Shown one piece after another: positions 1-4,603 of a stretch of 5,872 nucleotides of DNA; within the stretch, counting starts at the first letter, position 1, and every line of letters begins with the position of its first letter. The stretch comes from an uncultured Lactobacillus sp. (GTDB lineage Bacteria; Bacillota; Bacilli; Lactobacillales; Lactobacillaceae). A program made the translations under genes and the position numbers. The notes below the pieces were generated by a model that did no database searches, was not told the origin of the DNA, and saw only the letters and a program-made list of their open reading frames with translations. Where the stretch lies: positions 1 through 5,872 of the forward strand of contig CAMXWI010000064.1 of the NCBI GenBank assembly GCA_947252915.1, given 5' to 3'.

Positions 1-8
1 ATTTAAAT

Positions 9-707
9 TTACGCTTTTTCTCGGTCATCCTCTTTCAACTCCTTCAATCTCTTTTTTGTCAAAATATGAAATCTCACTAGATCCTCGTCTGATAATTTGA
101 CTGGTTTAATATGAAATTTTTGGCAAAAACTGTTAATCCCTATCTGGTGTTGATACTGATGGTGCTCACGACACAAACTCATGAAATACATTTTGCGTTC
201 GTCAATTTCGTGTCGATTACGGCCCATTCCAACGGCCCGGTAGTGGGCTAAGTCAGCATTTGGTTTGCCACAAATGACACACGATCTAGTCTTCATGGCT
301 AATACTTGCTTGGGAAACTCGTTTGGAATGGCTTCCCATGTTTTCAGCTTGAACGGGATATTTTCTTCAAATAAAAAGTCCAGGATGGTTAAAATCATTT
401 GATTAGCCGTCGTAACAGAACAATTGGATAAATGAAAGTATTCAATCCCAAAACTCATTTGAGTACGGAATTTGAAATATTCCTCAGCGTCATGTTGAAC
501 GTCACCCGTGTAATTGCAAAAATCATTGATTAAGGCAAAGATTTTCTTACGTTGATCATCACTAATTTGTCGATCGTCAATCGCTTCAACTTTGACTCGA
601 ATATGTTTACCCTTACGCTTGTACTTCAATAACTTAGTCAAGTCAGGATCATCATTAAGACGGATAATCAGGAAGCGGCCAACAATCTTACGTATAAAGC
701 CAAACAC
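9..707 (-). CDS. Phage HNH nuclease (HNHc_6-like), 232 aa
   Basis: Predicted metal-dependent HNH endonuclease of the type found in the recombination modules of Gram-positive phages. The nuclease motif is in the C-terminal half: a zinc pair C143-x2-C146, the AHY segment with H155, N164 in a GMGRNRHE stretch, and a closing C179-R-E-H182-H183 with H187. Together these fit a beta-beta-alpha metal fold with structural cysteines. The N-terminal 140 residues are basic at first (residues 5-40) and otherwise unassigned. The start is GTG at 707; no in-frame ATG exists before the core, and the GTG overlaps the TAG stop of the annealing-protein gene (TAGTG), so translation is probably coupled. The RBS is weak (GGAG, 8 nt away). 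Its position next to a single-strand annealing protein suggests trimming or resolving recombination or replication intermediates, but that role is inferred. The family assignment (PF16784-like) is from motif recognition. Confidence 0.85.
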   Translation of the reverse strand: MFGFIRKIVGRFLIIRLNDDPDLTKLLKYKRKGKHIRVKVEAIDDRQISDDQRKKIFALINDFCNYTGDVQHDAEEYFKFRTQMSFGIEYFHLSNCSVTTANQMILTILDFLFEENIPFKLKTWEAIPNEFPKQVLAMKTRSCVICGKPNADLAHYRAVGMGRNRHEIDERKMYFMSLCREHHQYQHQIGINSFCQKFHIKPVKLSDEDLVRFHILTKKRLKELKEDDREKA

Positions 708-1441
708 TAGTTATTCTCCGCAAACATATCAACTTGCGCTGCGTCTTGGATTATTCTATCAAGTACCTTTATCCATTGTGTTAGTTGTTGTTGCTTATCA
801 AATTCGGCATACCCTTTAACGTCTGATTTGCAAGTATCAACAACATTTTTCTGAATAGATTTTTCTGTCCTTCCGGTTGCTTGAACAGCTGTTTGTAATT
901 TTTGTTTGTATTCAGCAGCCAATCTTTGCAAAGGATTCTGTTTCTTTTGTTGCTGATTATTAGCTGCTTTTCGTTCCGCTTGTTGCTGGTCATGGGAATT
1001 AATGTCACCCATTGGTAAATCTTCGTTAGCATACAAATTAAGCCCTAATCCAGCCATTGCAATTGCCTTGACAGTGCAACGCTGGAGTGTTTTGTTAATC
1101 AAATTTTGTTGAGGATTAATAACTGTTTTATTGCGATTATCCATCACGTAAAGACTTTGGGTATATGGTTCACCTTCAATTAAAACGGTAACTTGTACCA
1201 TCGTTCCTGTTGGTGTTGTTAAATAAGGCACCTTTCGATCGGTTAACTCATATCCATTTTTCGTTAAAATCATTTCTTGATATAAAGTTGGTTCTGGTAC
1301 TGGTGTATTGGGATAAATACTTTTTAACTTTGACCATGCCCATGACCAGCTAAGGTAATCAAGTCCCATCTTCTTGTTAACATGATCTGATATATCAACT
1401 TTAGATAGCGTTTCAAAAACGCTTGTTTTTTGATCAGTCAT
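707..1441 (-). CDS. sak: Sak-type single-strand annealing protein (DUF1071/SSAP_Sak), 244 aa
   Basis: Predicted phage recombinase that anneals complementary single strands, in the DUF1071 (SSAP_Sak) family. The conserved core is visible: YLSWSWAW at residues 29-36, a beta-rich part at about 50-100 with TTPTGTMVQV at 75-84, and the helical block at 113-143 ending GLGLNLYANEDLP. The segment after about residue 150 is rich in Gln, Lys and Asn and then helical, as expected for a less conserved tail. The chosen start is ATG 1441, preceded by GAGGTG about 6 nt away. An in-frame ATG at 1471 would add 10 residues but lies inside the upstream gene without a comparable RBS. The gene overlaps the 93-aa gene by 8 bp and the HNH gene by 1 bp, so it sits in a coupled recombination operon. 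The family is clear; annealing activity is inferred from it. Confidence 0.9.
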   Translation of the reverse strand: MTDQKTSVFETLSKVDISDHVNKKMGLDYLSWSWAWSKLKSIYPNTPVPEPTLYQEMILTKNGYELTDRKVPYLTTPTGTMVQVTVLIEGEPYTQSLYVMDNRNKTVINPQQNLINKTLQRCTVKAIAMAGLGLNLYANEDLPMGDINSHDQQQAERKAANNQQQKKQNPLQRLAAEYKQKLQTAVQATGRTEKSIQKNVVDTCKSDVKGYAEFDKQQQLTQWIKVLDRIIQDAAQVDMFAENN

Positions 1442-1715
1442 TATCTTCACCTCGTTTAATTGGTAAATCACGTTCTTCTTCGTGTAACTTGTATAAAGCT
1501 AATTCACAAATGGCTCCGTTAATGGTTCGGGCTGCACGATCCACCGGGTCAGTAATATCACCAAACGATTGTTGACCAATTCGTTTGATATATTTTGAAG
1601 CGTCCCGATACCTTTCTGAATTTTGTTTAGCTTCGTTTAAAAGGTTGTTAGAAAAGCGGTCAACAATACTACTAAAAGTTTGCTGCCACTCTTGTTCTTG
1701 CTTTGTCATTGGCAT
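1434..1715 (-). CDS. Hypothetical phage early protein, 93 aa
   Basis: I do not recognise this family. The protein is hydrophilic and mostly helical by eye: a charged N-terminal helix (residues 3-35), an Arg/Tyr/Lys-rich middle (35-47, RYRDASKYIKRI), a possible turn at GDITDPVD (52-59), a second helix (60-80) and an acidic-basic tail ending EDND. There is no membrane segment, signal peptide or metal motif. The start ATG 1715 has a textbook AAGGAGGT 5 nt upstream; a second ATG at 1709 would be 11 nt from it, so 1715 is preferred. The 3' end overlaps the annealing-protein start by 8 bp. Position between the SSB-tail-like protein and the annealing protein suggests an accessory role in recombination or replication; this is context only. 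Confidence 0.75.
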   Translation of the reverse strand: MPMTKQEQEWQQTFSSIVDRFSNNLLNEAKQNSERYRDASKYIKRIGQQSFGDITDPVDRAARTINGAICELALYKLHEEERDLPIKRGEDND

Positions 1716-1726
1716 TTAGTACCTCC

Positions 1727-2053
1727 TTAAAAAGGCAAATCGTCAATTGAGTAGCCATAATTTCGATCTGGGTTATCTTCGGGTTCACCGTTGGGAATGC
1801 TATATTGTTGATGCAATGCTTCGATCTCACGATCCCATTCTGCTTGTTCTAATTCGCTTACATAGCCATATTTCAAACCTAATTGATTTACCGGAACGTC
1901 ATAGTAATACTCAATAGCTTCTTGCTTGCTGCAAAACACTTCTTCATCATCATTGCTATATTTAGGATTGGCCACATACCAATAACGATCATCACCGCTA
2001 TCTTTATCCATTCCAATAGTTTGCTCACAATTTGCGCAATAGAGGTCAGGCAT
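1727..2053 (-). CDS. Small Cys-knuckle protein with an SSB-like C-terminal tip, 108 aa
   Basis: Unrecognised family. The N-terminus has a C6-x2-C9 knuckle, with a third Cys at C41 in a VFCSKQEA context, which could help bind zinc, although a full four-ligand site is not evident. Residues 35-39 are acidic, 44-52 are probably helical (EAIEYYYDV), and 66-82 form a Glu-rich helix. The end is disordered-looking (IPNGEPEDNPDRNYGYS) and finishes IDDLPF. That closely matches the acidic-hydrophobic tip (DDLPF/DDIPF) that bacterial SSB uses to recruit RecO, RecQ, PriA and others, although no OB-fold is visible. Start ATG 2053 has AGGAGG 9 nt upstream; a longer reading frame to 2125 runs back through the upstream gene and lacks support. 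It overlaps the 77-aa gene by 8 bp, and its stop lies directly before the RBS of the 93-aa gene. Confidence 0.82.
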   Translation of the reverse strand: MPDLYCANCEQTIGMDKDSGDDRYWYVANPKYSNDDEEVFCSKQEAIEYYYDVPVNQLGLKYGYVSELEQAEWDREIEALHQQYSIPNGEPEDNPDRNYGYSIDDLPF

Positions 2054-2279
2054 ATTGACCAGCCTCCTTTTCTGCAACCTTGTAGCTTTCTTCTTCGAGT
2101 TCTTGAGCATAATATTGCGTGTCATCTAGCACGCTTACTAATTCATGGATATGTTGAGCAAATGACTGAGCACTATAACTACCCTGATACTGATTTAGTT
2201 TGTGCATTTGAATTGCATAATTCTGTAAGTTACGATCAATTAAGTCAGTTAATTCTTGCTGCTTTGCTGTTGTTTTCAT
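2046..2279 (-). CDS. Small helical (possible coiled-coil) hypothetical protein, 77 aa
   Basis: I do not recognise the family. The sequence is Gln- and Glu-rich with hydrophobic residues spaced as in a coiled coil across most of its length, interrupted near residues 30-37 (QYQGSYSA). It therefore looks like two helices packed as a hairpin. There is no membrane segment or metal motif. The start ATG 2279 follows GAGGT about 10 nt upstream, somewhat far but the only good option. The 3' end overlaps the next gene by 8 bp, the same overlap as at the annealing-protein start, indicating translational coupling. Upstream, a 40-bp gap containing a strong hairpin separates it from the small membrane-protein gene. 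It is probably an early phage protein of unknown role. Confidence 0.7.
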   Translation of the reverse strand: MKTTAKQQELTDLIDRNLQNYAIQMHKLNQYQGSYSAQSFAQHIHELVSVLDDTQYYAQELEEESYKVAEKEAGQYA

Positions 2280-2314
2280 GTTATAATTACCTCGAGTTGT
2301 ATTTATTTATATTC

Positions 2315-2344
2315 AGGAACTAGTGGCGGCTAGTTCCTTTTTTT
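2315..2344 (+). terminator. Rho-independent terminator facing right, against the surrounding genes
   Basis: A perfect 9-bp stem (AGGAACTAG / CTAGTTCCT) around a TGGCGG loop is followed on the plus strand by seven T. This is a good intrinsic terminator for rightward transcripts. Read leftward, in the direction of the genes on both sides, the hairpin is followed by GAATATAAATAAATAC with no U-run, so it should not terminate the early operon efficiently. It overlaps the last codons and the TAG stop of the 74-aa membrane-protein gene. No rightward gene lies to its left. Confidence 0.75.
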
Positions 2345-2544
2345 GTGCCGTCAGCAAATAATTCATCGACAATGTGCCGAATGATTGGATATTTGTTATT
2401 AGTGAAATACATCGCCATATCGTAGCCAAAGAACACATCTCCGATTAGAAACATTGCACTCATTAGCGACATATTACCTTCGCGATATGCAATTGTCCCA
2501 ACGCTTGATGTGGCAATGTAAATAAGTGGTTTAAGAACTCTCAT
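2320..2544 (-). CDS. Small membrane protein, two predicted helices, 74 aa
   Basis: Unrecognised small membrane protein. Residues 4-20 (LKPLIYIATSSVGTIAY) and about 26-47 (Ser/Leu/Met/Phe-rich, with GDVFFGYD in the middle) form two probable transmembrane helices joined by a short REGN loop. A basic tail follows (KKGTSRH), so both ends may be cytoplasmic. The start ATG 2544 has AAGGAGTG about 7 nt upstream; the reading frame continues upstream to 2736, but that part lies inside the 103-aa gene and is not supported. It overlaps the 103-aa gene by 14 bp. The last codons are encoded in the arm of a rightward terminator hairpin. In temperate phages such small membrane proteins may act in superinfection exclusion or holin-like roles; nothing here decides between them. 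Confidence 0.72.
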   Translation of the reverse strand: MRVLKPLIYIATSSVGTIAYREGNMSLMSAMFLIGDVFFGYDMAMYFTNNKYPIIRHIVDELFADGTKKGTSRH

Positions 2545-2842
2545 TGTTTTCACTCCTTTCTTGTTTAATAAATTCAAAAATCTTACGTGCCTCATCAACC
2601 TCTGTGCCTCGAATTTTGTTAATCTTATGAACCCCGAGAACGTAGCGAATTGGGTTGTAAATAGCATTTTGAATTGTGGTAAATGCTGGTTGGTCGTAAT
2701 CTTTTGATTGCTCCTTACAGTAATCAGCAATTTCACGGCTTAATTGTTGCCACTCGGTACTGACCTTTGGCTCGTTGTCCTTCTTCAACAGTTCAGCCGT
2801 CATCATTGCGATTTCACGTTTCTCTTCTTCTGTCATTGCCAT
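2531..2842 (-). CDS. Hypothetical protein with possible ORF6C-like C-terminus, 103 aa
   Basis: The N-terminal 45 residues are a charged helix (TEEEKREIAMMTAELLKK) and a second helix with WQQLSREIADYC. Residues 53-93 contain an aromatic-hydrophobic pattern, IYNPIRYVLGVHKINKI then DEARKIFEFIK. This recalls the ORF6C domain found at the C-terminus of phage antirepressors, where a pattern of 'lY..l...fGv..y..I.....deA..fI' is typical. The match is by eye and partial, and no BRO or Ant N-terminal domain is present, so the label is tentative. Start ATG 2842 shares its first base with the last base of the TAA stop of the upstream RHH gene (TAATG), giving tight coupling. A second ATG at 2836 is better spaced from AAGGA and may be the real start. 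It overlaps the membrane-protein gene by 14 bp. Confidence 0.75.
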   Translation of the reverse strand: MAMTEEEKREIAMMTAELLKKDNEPKVSTEWQQLSREIADYCKEQSKDYDQPAFTTIQNAIYNPIRYVLGVHKINKIRGTEVDEARKIFEFIKQERSENNESS

Positions 2843-2994
2843 TAGTCCTTAACTCCATTCTTTTTGACAAAAATTTGCAGTGCTTGCAGCATTACAGCGT
2901 TTTTGGTAAAGCCTTGTTCGTCAGCAATTGTTTTAAGCTGACTGTCTAGTTTTTCAGGCATTCTAATTCCTGTTCTTTTCTTTGGTGTTGTCAT
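2842..2994 (-). CDS. Ribbon-helix-helix DNA-binding protein, 50 aa
   Basis: A CopG/Arc-type RHH repressor-sized protein. The N-terminal ribbon is at about residues 7-12 (RTGIRM), followed by PEKLDSQLKTIADEQG (helix A) and FTKNAVMLQALQIFVKK (helix B), the usual RHH order and length. It would bind DNA as a dimer through the beta-ribbon. The start ATG 2994 has AGGAGGT 9 nt upstream, and the stop overlaps the next start by 1 bp. It is the first gene of the leftward operon from a promoter at 3020-3048. Two 20-bp operator-like repeats flank its 5' end, one across the promoter and one across the start codon, which suggests autoregulation. It faces a second RHH gene on the plus strand. The DNA-binding class is clear from the pattern; the targets are inferred. 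Confidence 0.85.
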   Translation of the reverse strand: MTTPKKRTGIRMPEKLDSQLKTIADEQGFTKNAVMLQALQIFVKKNGVKD

Positions 2995-3047
2995 AGTGTT
3001 GTTACCTCCTACGACTATCATATTAAAGTGTTGTTATAGTGTTGTCA
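2985..3047. repeat. Two paired direct-repeat operators, GTGTTGTYA x4
   Basis: Four copies of the 9-mer GTGTTGTYA occur as two pairs: 2985-2993 with 2996-3004, and 3028-3036 with 3039-3047. Within each pair the copies are joined by TA, a period of 11 bp, and the pairs start 43 bp apart, about four helical turns. The 20-bp units differ only by swapping C and T in the two copies. The right pair covers the spacer and -35 of the leftward promoter. The left pair covers the start codon and borders the RBS of the RHH gene. Iterated direct repeats on one helical face are a known binding mode of RHH repressors such as CopG and Omega. Confidence 0.8.
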
Positions 3048-3048
3048 A
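3020..3048 (-). promoter_or_regulatory. Leftward promoter of the RHH/recombination operon
   Basis: On the minus strand there is a consensus -35 TTGACA (3043-3048), a 17-bp spacer and a -10 TAATAT (3020-3025). Transcription would begin near 3013 and give a leader of about 20 nt before ATG 2994. The -35 lies in the palindrome TGTTGTCAACA (3040-3050), and most of the spacer is occupied by the operator repeats, so a bound repressor should block it. Confidence 0.8.
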
Positions 3049-3071
3049 CAGTAAATGTGATTTTATTTTGC

Positions 3072-3084
3072 TGTTACAATAACA
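3072..3084 (+). promoter_or_regulatory. Rightward extended -10 promoter inside a palindrome
   Basis: TGT-TACAAT at 3072-3080 is an extended -10 element (TG, one base, then TACAAT) placed for the plus-strand RHH gene; no good -35 is visible 17 bp upstream. The -10 is embedded in the perfect palindrome TGTTA-CAA-TAACA (3072-3084). The adjoining TAACAACAA (3080-3088) is the operator 9-mer in reverse with one mismatch. This suggests that the same or a related RHH protein controls both directions. Transcription would start near 3087, leaving a short leader with AGGTGG before ATG 3101. Confidence 0.6.
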
Positions 3085-3100
3085 ACAAGGTGGTGATACT

Positions 3101-3283
3101 ATGGCATCAAAGTTACCTGTATTAGGTGTCAGGATTGAAGATGACTTAAAAGAAAGGCTGAAATACATCGCTGACTACAATGGCCGTTCTATGAATAAAG
3201 AGATCGAGCAATTGATAATTAGGCATGTACGACAATTTGAAAAAGATAATGGCAAAATTGACTTAAAAGAGGTTCACAAATAA
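3101..3283 (+). CDS. Arc-like ribbon-helix-helix repressor, 60 aa
   Basis: Arc-family RHH DNA-binding protein. The ribbon is at residues 5-12 (LPVLGVRI), helix A at 13-26 (EDDLKERLKYIADY), the turn NGRSMNKEIEQ at 27-37 closely follows the Arc pattern NGRSVNSEI, and helix B runs to about 45. A charged 15-residue tail (KDNGKIDLKEVHK) follows and could contact a partner. The start ATG 3101 has AGGTGG 7 nt upstream. The TAA stop overlaps the ATG of the 205-aa gene by one base (TAATG), so the pair is co-translated. It is divergent from the 50-aa RHH gene, sharing a 106-bp control region with repeats. The pairing with a larger unknown gene resembles an antitoxin-toxin or repressor-effector layout, but that is inference. 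Confidence 0.9.
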   Translation: MASKLPVLGVRIEDDLKERLKYIADYNGRSMNKEIEQLIIRHVRQFEKDNGKIDLKEVHK

Positions 3284-3900
3284 TGACTGTAAAAATTTCT
3301 TTAACCCAATTTATCCATTTCAAAGCATCGGTTTCTACCGGTGCCCGTATGACAGCTGTGAAGAATATTAAAGAGAGCAACTATTCACCAGCGATTGATT
3401 ATTGGTTAAATCTGCGTAATTCAATAAAGCAATTTTCGGAAGGCAAAATATCCTTAGAAAATTTGTGTGAATCCGTTGAGAATGAACCTCAAAATCATAA
3501 TAAAAGAACCAATTACCGAAAAGCTGTTAAAAGGTTTTCTACCTTTGTATCTAAAAATAATGTTTCTTTTTTCCCAGTTAACAAGTCGCAATGGTCTTAT
3601 AACGGTTTGGTTATTAACGCATCACCAGAAATTGGGATGAATATTAATGGCAAAAAAGTATTAGTAAAGATTTTCTATAACGTTAAAAAGCCAGAGGAAA
3701 AAGTTACTAAAAGGAATATAATGCCAATGCTCGCTTTGCTAGACGTAGCTAATAACGCAAGCAAATATGACGCTCAAGCTGGTCTTCTTAACCTACAAAA
3801 TGGCAAACTCTTAACTCCCAGCAATTCAAAGCTCGATGTAAACTTAGTAGAATTACAAATTGATGCAAAGAATTTCATGAACTATTGGGATATGGTCTAG
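3283..3900 (+). CDS. Unknown 205-aa protein coupled to an Arc-like regulator
   Basis: No named family is recognised with confidence. The N-terminus (residues 4-48) has a TQFIHFKAS stretch and a YSPAIDYWLNLRNSIK segment. A helical part follows at 55-90, then an aromatic segment (FFPVNKSQWSYNG, 96-108). The most conserved-looking part is LVINASPEIGMNINGKKVLVKIFYNVKKP (109-137), continuing into a hydrophobic helix MPMLALLDVANNA (147-159). The 'PE-x-G...NG....K' arrangement, with E116 and K129, could be part of a nuclease-like alpha/beta fold, but other catalytic residues are not evident. No signal peptide or membrane helix is seen. Translation is coupled to the Arc-like gene. The TAG stop ends 2 bp from the stop of the convergent RHH-zinc-ribbon gene. 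Likely an accessory (moron) gene expressed from the cassette's own promoter. Confidence 0.82.
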   Translation: MTVKISLTQFIHFKASVSTGARMTAVKNIKESNYSPAIDYWLNLRNSIKQFSEGKISLENLCESVENEPQNHNKRTNYRKAVKRFSTFVSKNNVSFFPVNKSQWSYNGLVINASPEIGMNINGKKVLVKIFYNVKKPEEKVTKRNIMPMLALLDVANNASKYDAQAGLLNLQNGKLLTPSNSKLDVNLVELQIDAKNFMNYWDMV

Positions 3901-3902
3901 AC

Positions 3903-4145
3903 TTACATTTTGGAAAGTTCTCCTTGAATTTGTGCGCAGCTATCACAAATCCATCGTCCATCATCTAGCTCTAAATCAGCATTATCTCCACAAAGCAAAC
4001 ATTTATGAGTTGGTAACTCATAGTTTTTCACATAATAACTAAATGCTTGGATTGCAAATGAGTTGAAGCTAAAGCCTTCACGCTCTGCAATCCTTTTTGC
4101 TTCCTTGTACAGTTCATCGGGAAGCCTTAGTGTTATCTGCTTCAT
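3903..4145 (-). CDS. RHH protein fused to a C-terminal zinc ribbon, 80 aa
   Basis: The N-terminus is a typical RHH domain: ribbon KQITLRLP (2-9), helix A DELYKEAKRIAEREG (10-24), and FSFNSFAIQAFSYYVKNYE (25-43) as helix B. It is followed by a short zinc ribbon with C49-x2-C52 and C67-x2-C70 around an acidic loop and W65. The protein probably dimerises on DNA through the RHH part and uses the zinc ribbon for DNA or protein contact. Start ATG 4145 has AAAGGA about 6 nt upstream; the reading frame extends to 4220, but that stretch lies over the divergent DUF2188 gene and is unsupported. It is divergent from DUF2188 with only 37 bp between starts. It is tail-to-tail with the 205-aa gene. No clear leftward promoter is visible, so it may depend on one inside the DUF2188 gene or on readthrough. 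Confidence 0.87.
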   Translation of the reverse strand: MKQITLRLPDELYKEAKRIAEREGFSFNSFAIQAFSYYVKNYELPTHKCLLCGDNADLELDDGRWICDSCAQIQGELSKM

Positions 4146-4156
4146 ATTGTTCCTTT

Positions 4157-4192
4157 CTCTCCTGATGAGAGGAGGTGAGTTTATGAGTAAAC
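4157..4192. promoter_or_regulatory. Short divergent intergenic region with two dyads
   Basis: Only 37 bp separate the starts of the RHH-zinc-ribbon and DUF2188 genes. Two short dyads occupy it: CTCTC-CTGAT-GAGAG (4157-4171), which reaches into both RBS areas, and GTTTA-TGAG-TAAAC (4179-4192), whose loop contains the ATG of DUF2188. They may be operator sites or mRNA hairpins affecting initiation. No convincing promoter is visible for either gene. Confidence 0.3.
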
Positions 4193-4410
4193 AAATTTGG
4201 GTATCCCCTCGTGGTAACAAATGGGCTATTCATAGTTCTGGAAGTTCTCGTGCTTCTAAAATTGTTTCAAGCAAAGCTGAAGCTATTAAGATTGGTCGTC
4301 AACAAGCTGTTAATAGTAACGCTGAACTTGTGAGTCAGAAGCGTGATGGTCAAATTAACTTAAAGAATTCTTATGGTAATGACCCGTTCCCACCAAGGGA
4401 TAAAGACTAG
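4183..4410 (+). CDS. DUF2188 family protein, 75 aa
   Basis: Small DUF2188 protein. The family pattern is recognisable throughout: WVSPRGNKWAIHSSGSSRAS at the start (6-25), a helix SKAEAIKIGRQQAVNSNAEL (30-49), then KRDGQINLKNSYGNDPFPPRDKD (53-75), where DGxI, SYGNDP and PPRD are hallmarks. The function is unknown; the family occurs in bacteria and phages as a short alpha/beta protein. ATG 4183 has AGGAGGT 6 nt upstream. A reading frame opening at 4063 is discounted because it runs back through the RHH gene. It lies on the plus strand against the flow of the operon. Its stop TAG and the opposing gene's stop share the palindrome CTAG at 4407-4410. Confidence 0.9.
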   Translation: MSKQIWVSPRGNKWAIHSSGSSRASKIVSSKAEAIKIGRQQAVNSNAELVSQKRDGQINLKNSYGNDPFPPRDKD

Positions 4411-4601
4411 GTGTATGGCAATACGCTTGGTTTGAATCGAACTCTAAGCCCTTCAGCAGTTTCGCAATCATCATTTGTGATTACTGCTAAAAGCTTAGGG
4501 TTCTTTTCGTCTGTTTCAATGATTACCCTTGACCAATTTTTCATGGGTTTAGTATCGCCTTGAGTCTTTTCTTCAAAATCTATTAATGATTTTTCACTCA
4601 T
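4407..4601 (-). CDS. Hypothetical early protein, 64 aa
   Basis: Not recognised. The first 20 residues are polar (SEKSLIDFEEKTQGDTKP), followed by a probable beta-rich part: NWSRVIIETDEK (22-33), PKLLAVITNDD (35-45), ETAEGLRVRFKPS (47-59). The alternation suggests a small beta sheet. No metal motif or membrane segment is visible. ATG 4601 is supported by GGAGGTG about 8 nt upstream; an in-frame ATG at 4616 lies within the preceding gene and is rejected. The stop of the upstream membrane-peptide gene ends 2 bp before this start (TAATAATG). The 3' end overlaps the convergent DUF2188 gene by 4 bp. Likely co-transcribed with the Cro-like, DUF771-like and membrane-peptide genes. Confidence 0.75.
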   Translation of the reverse strand: MSEKSLIDFEEKTQGDTKPMKNWSRVIIETDEKNPKLLAVITNDDCETAEGLRVRFKPSVLPYT

Positions 4602-4603
4602 TA

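Noticed and set aside
592..819. Plus-strand open frame of 75 codons across the HNH and annealing-protein junction
   Set aside because: It is antisense to two recognisable protein families, without an RBS.
781..1032. Minus-strand frame of 83 codons inside the annealing-protein gene
   Set aside because: It is in a different frame of a recognised gene, Asn/Lys-rich and without an RBS.
1213..1221. A single GTGTTGTTA in the annealing-protein gene, matching the RHH operator 9-mer
   Set aside because: It is one unpaired copy inside a conserved coding region, with no 11-bp partner, so it is most likely chance.
1883..2323. A long plus-strand open frame (146 codons) overlapping the minus-strand genes
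   Set aside because: It lies antisense to two well-supported genes with good RBSs and coupled overlaps, has no RBS of its own, and its hydrophobic composition is what the complement of these codons gives.
2767..2949. Plus-strand frame of 60 codons antisense to the RHH and 103-aa genes
   Set aside because: It has no RBS, and the two opposite-strand genes are coupled and have a consensus promoter.
3283..3900. Calling the 205-aa protein a PD-(D/E)xK nuclease
   Set aside because: Only an E and a K in a suggestive context (E116, K129) are visible; the remaining catalytic residues could not be identified.
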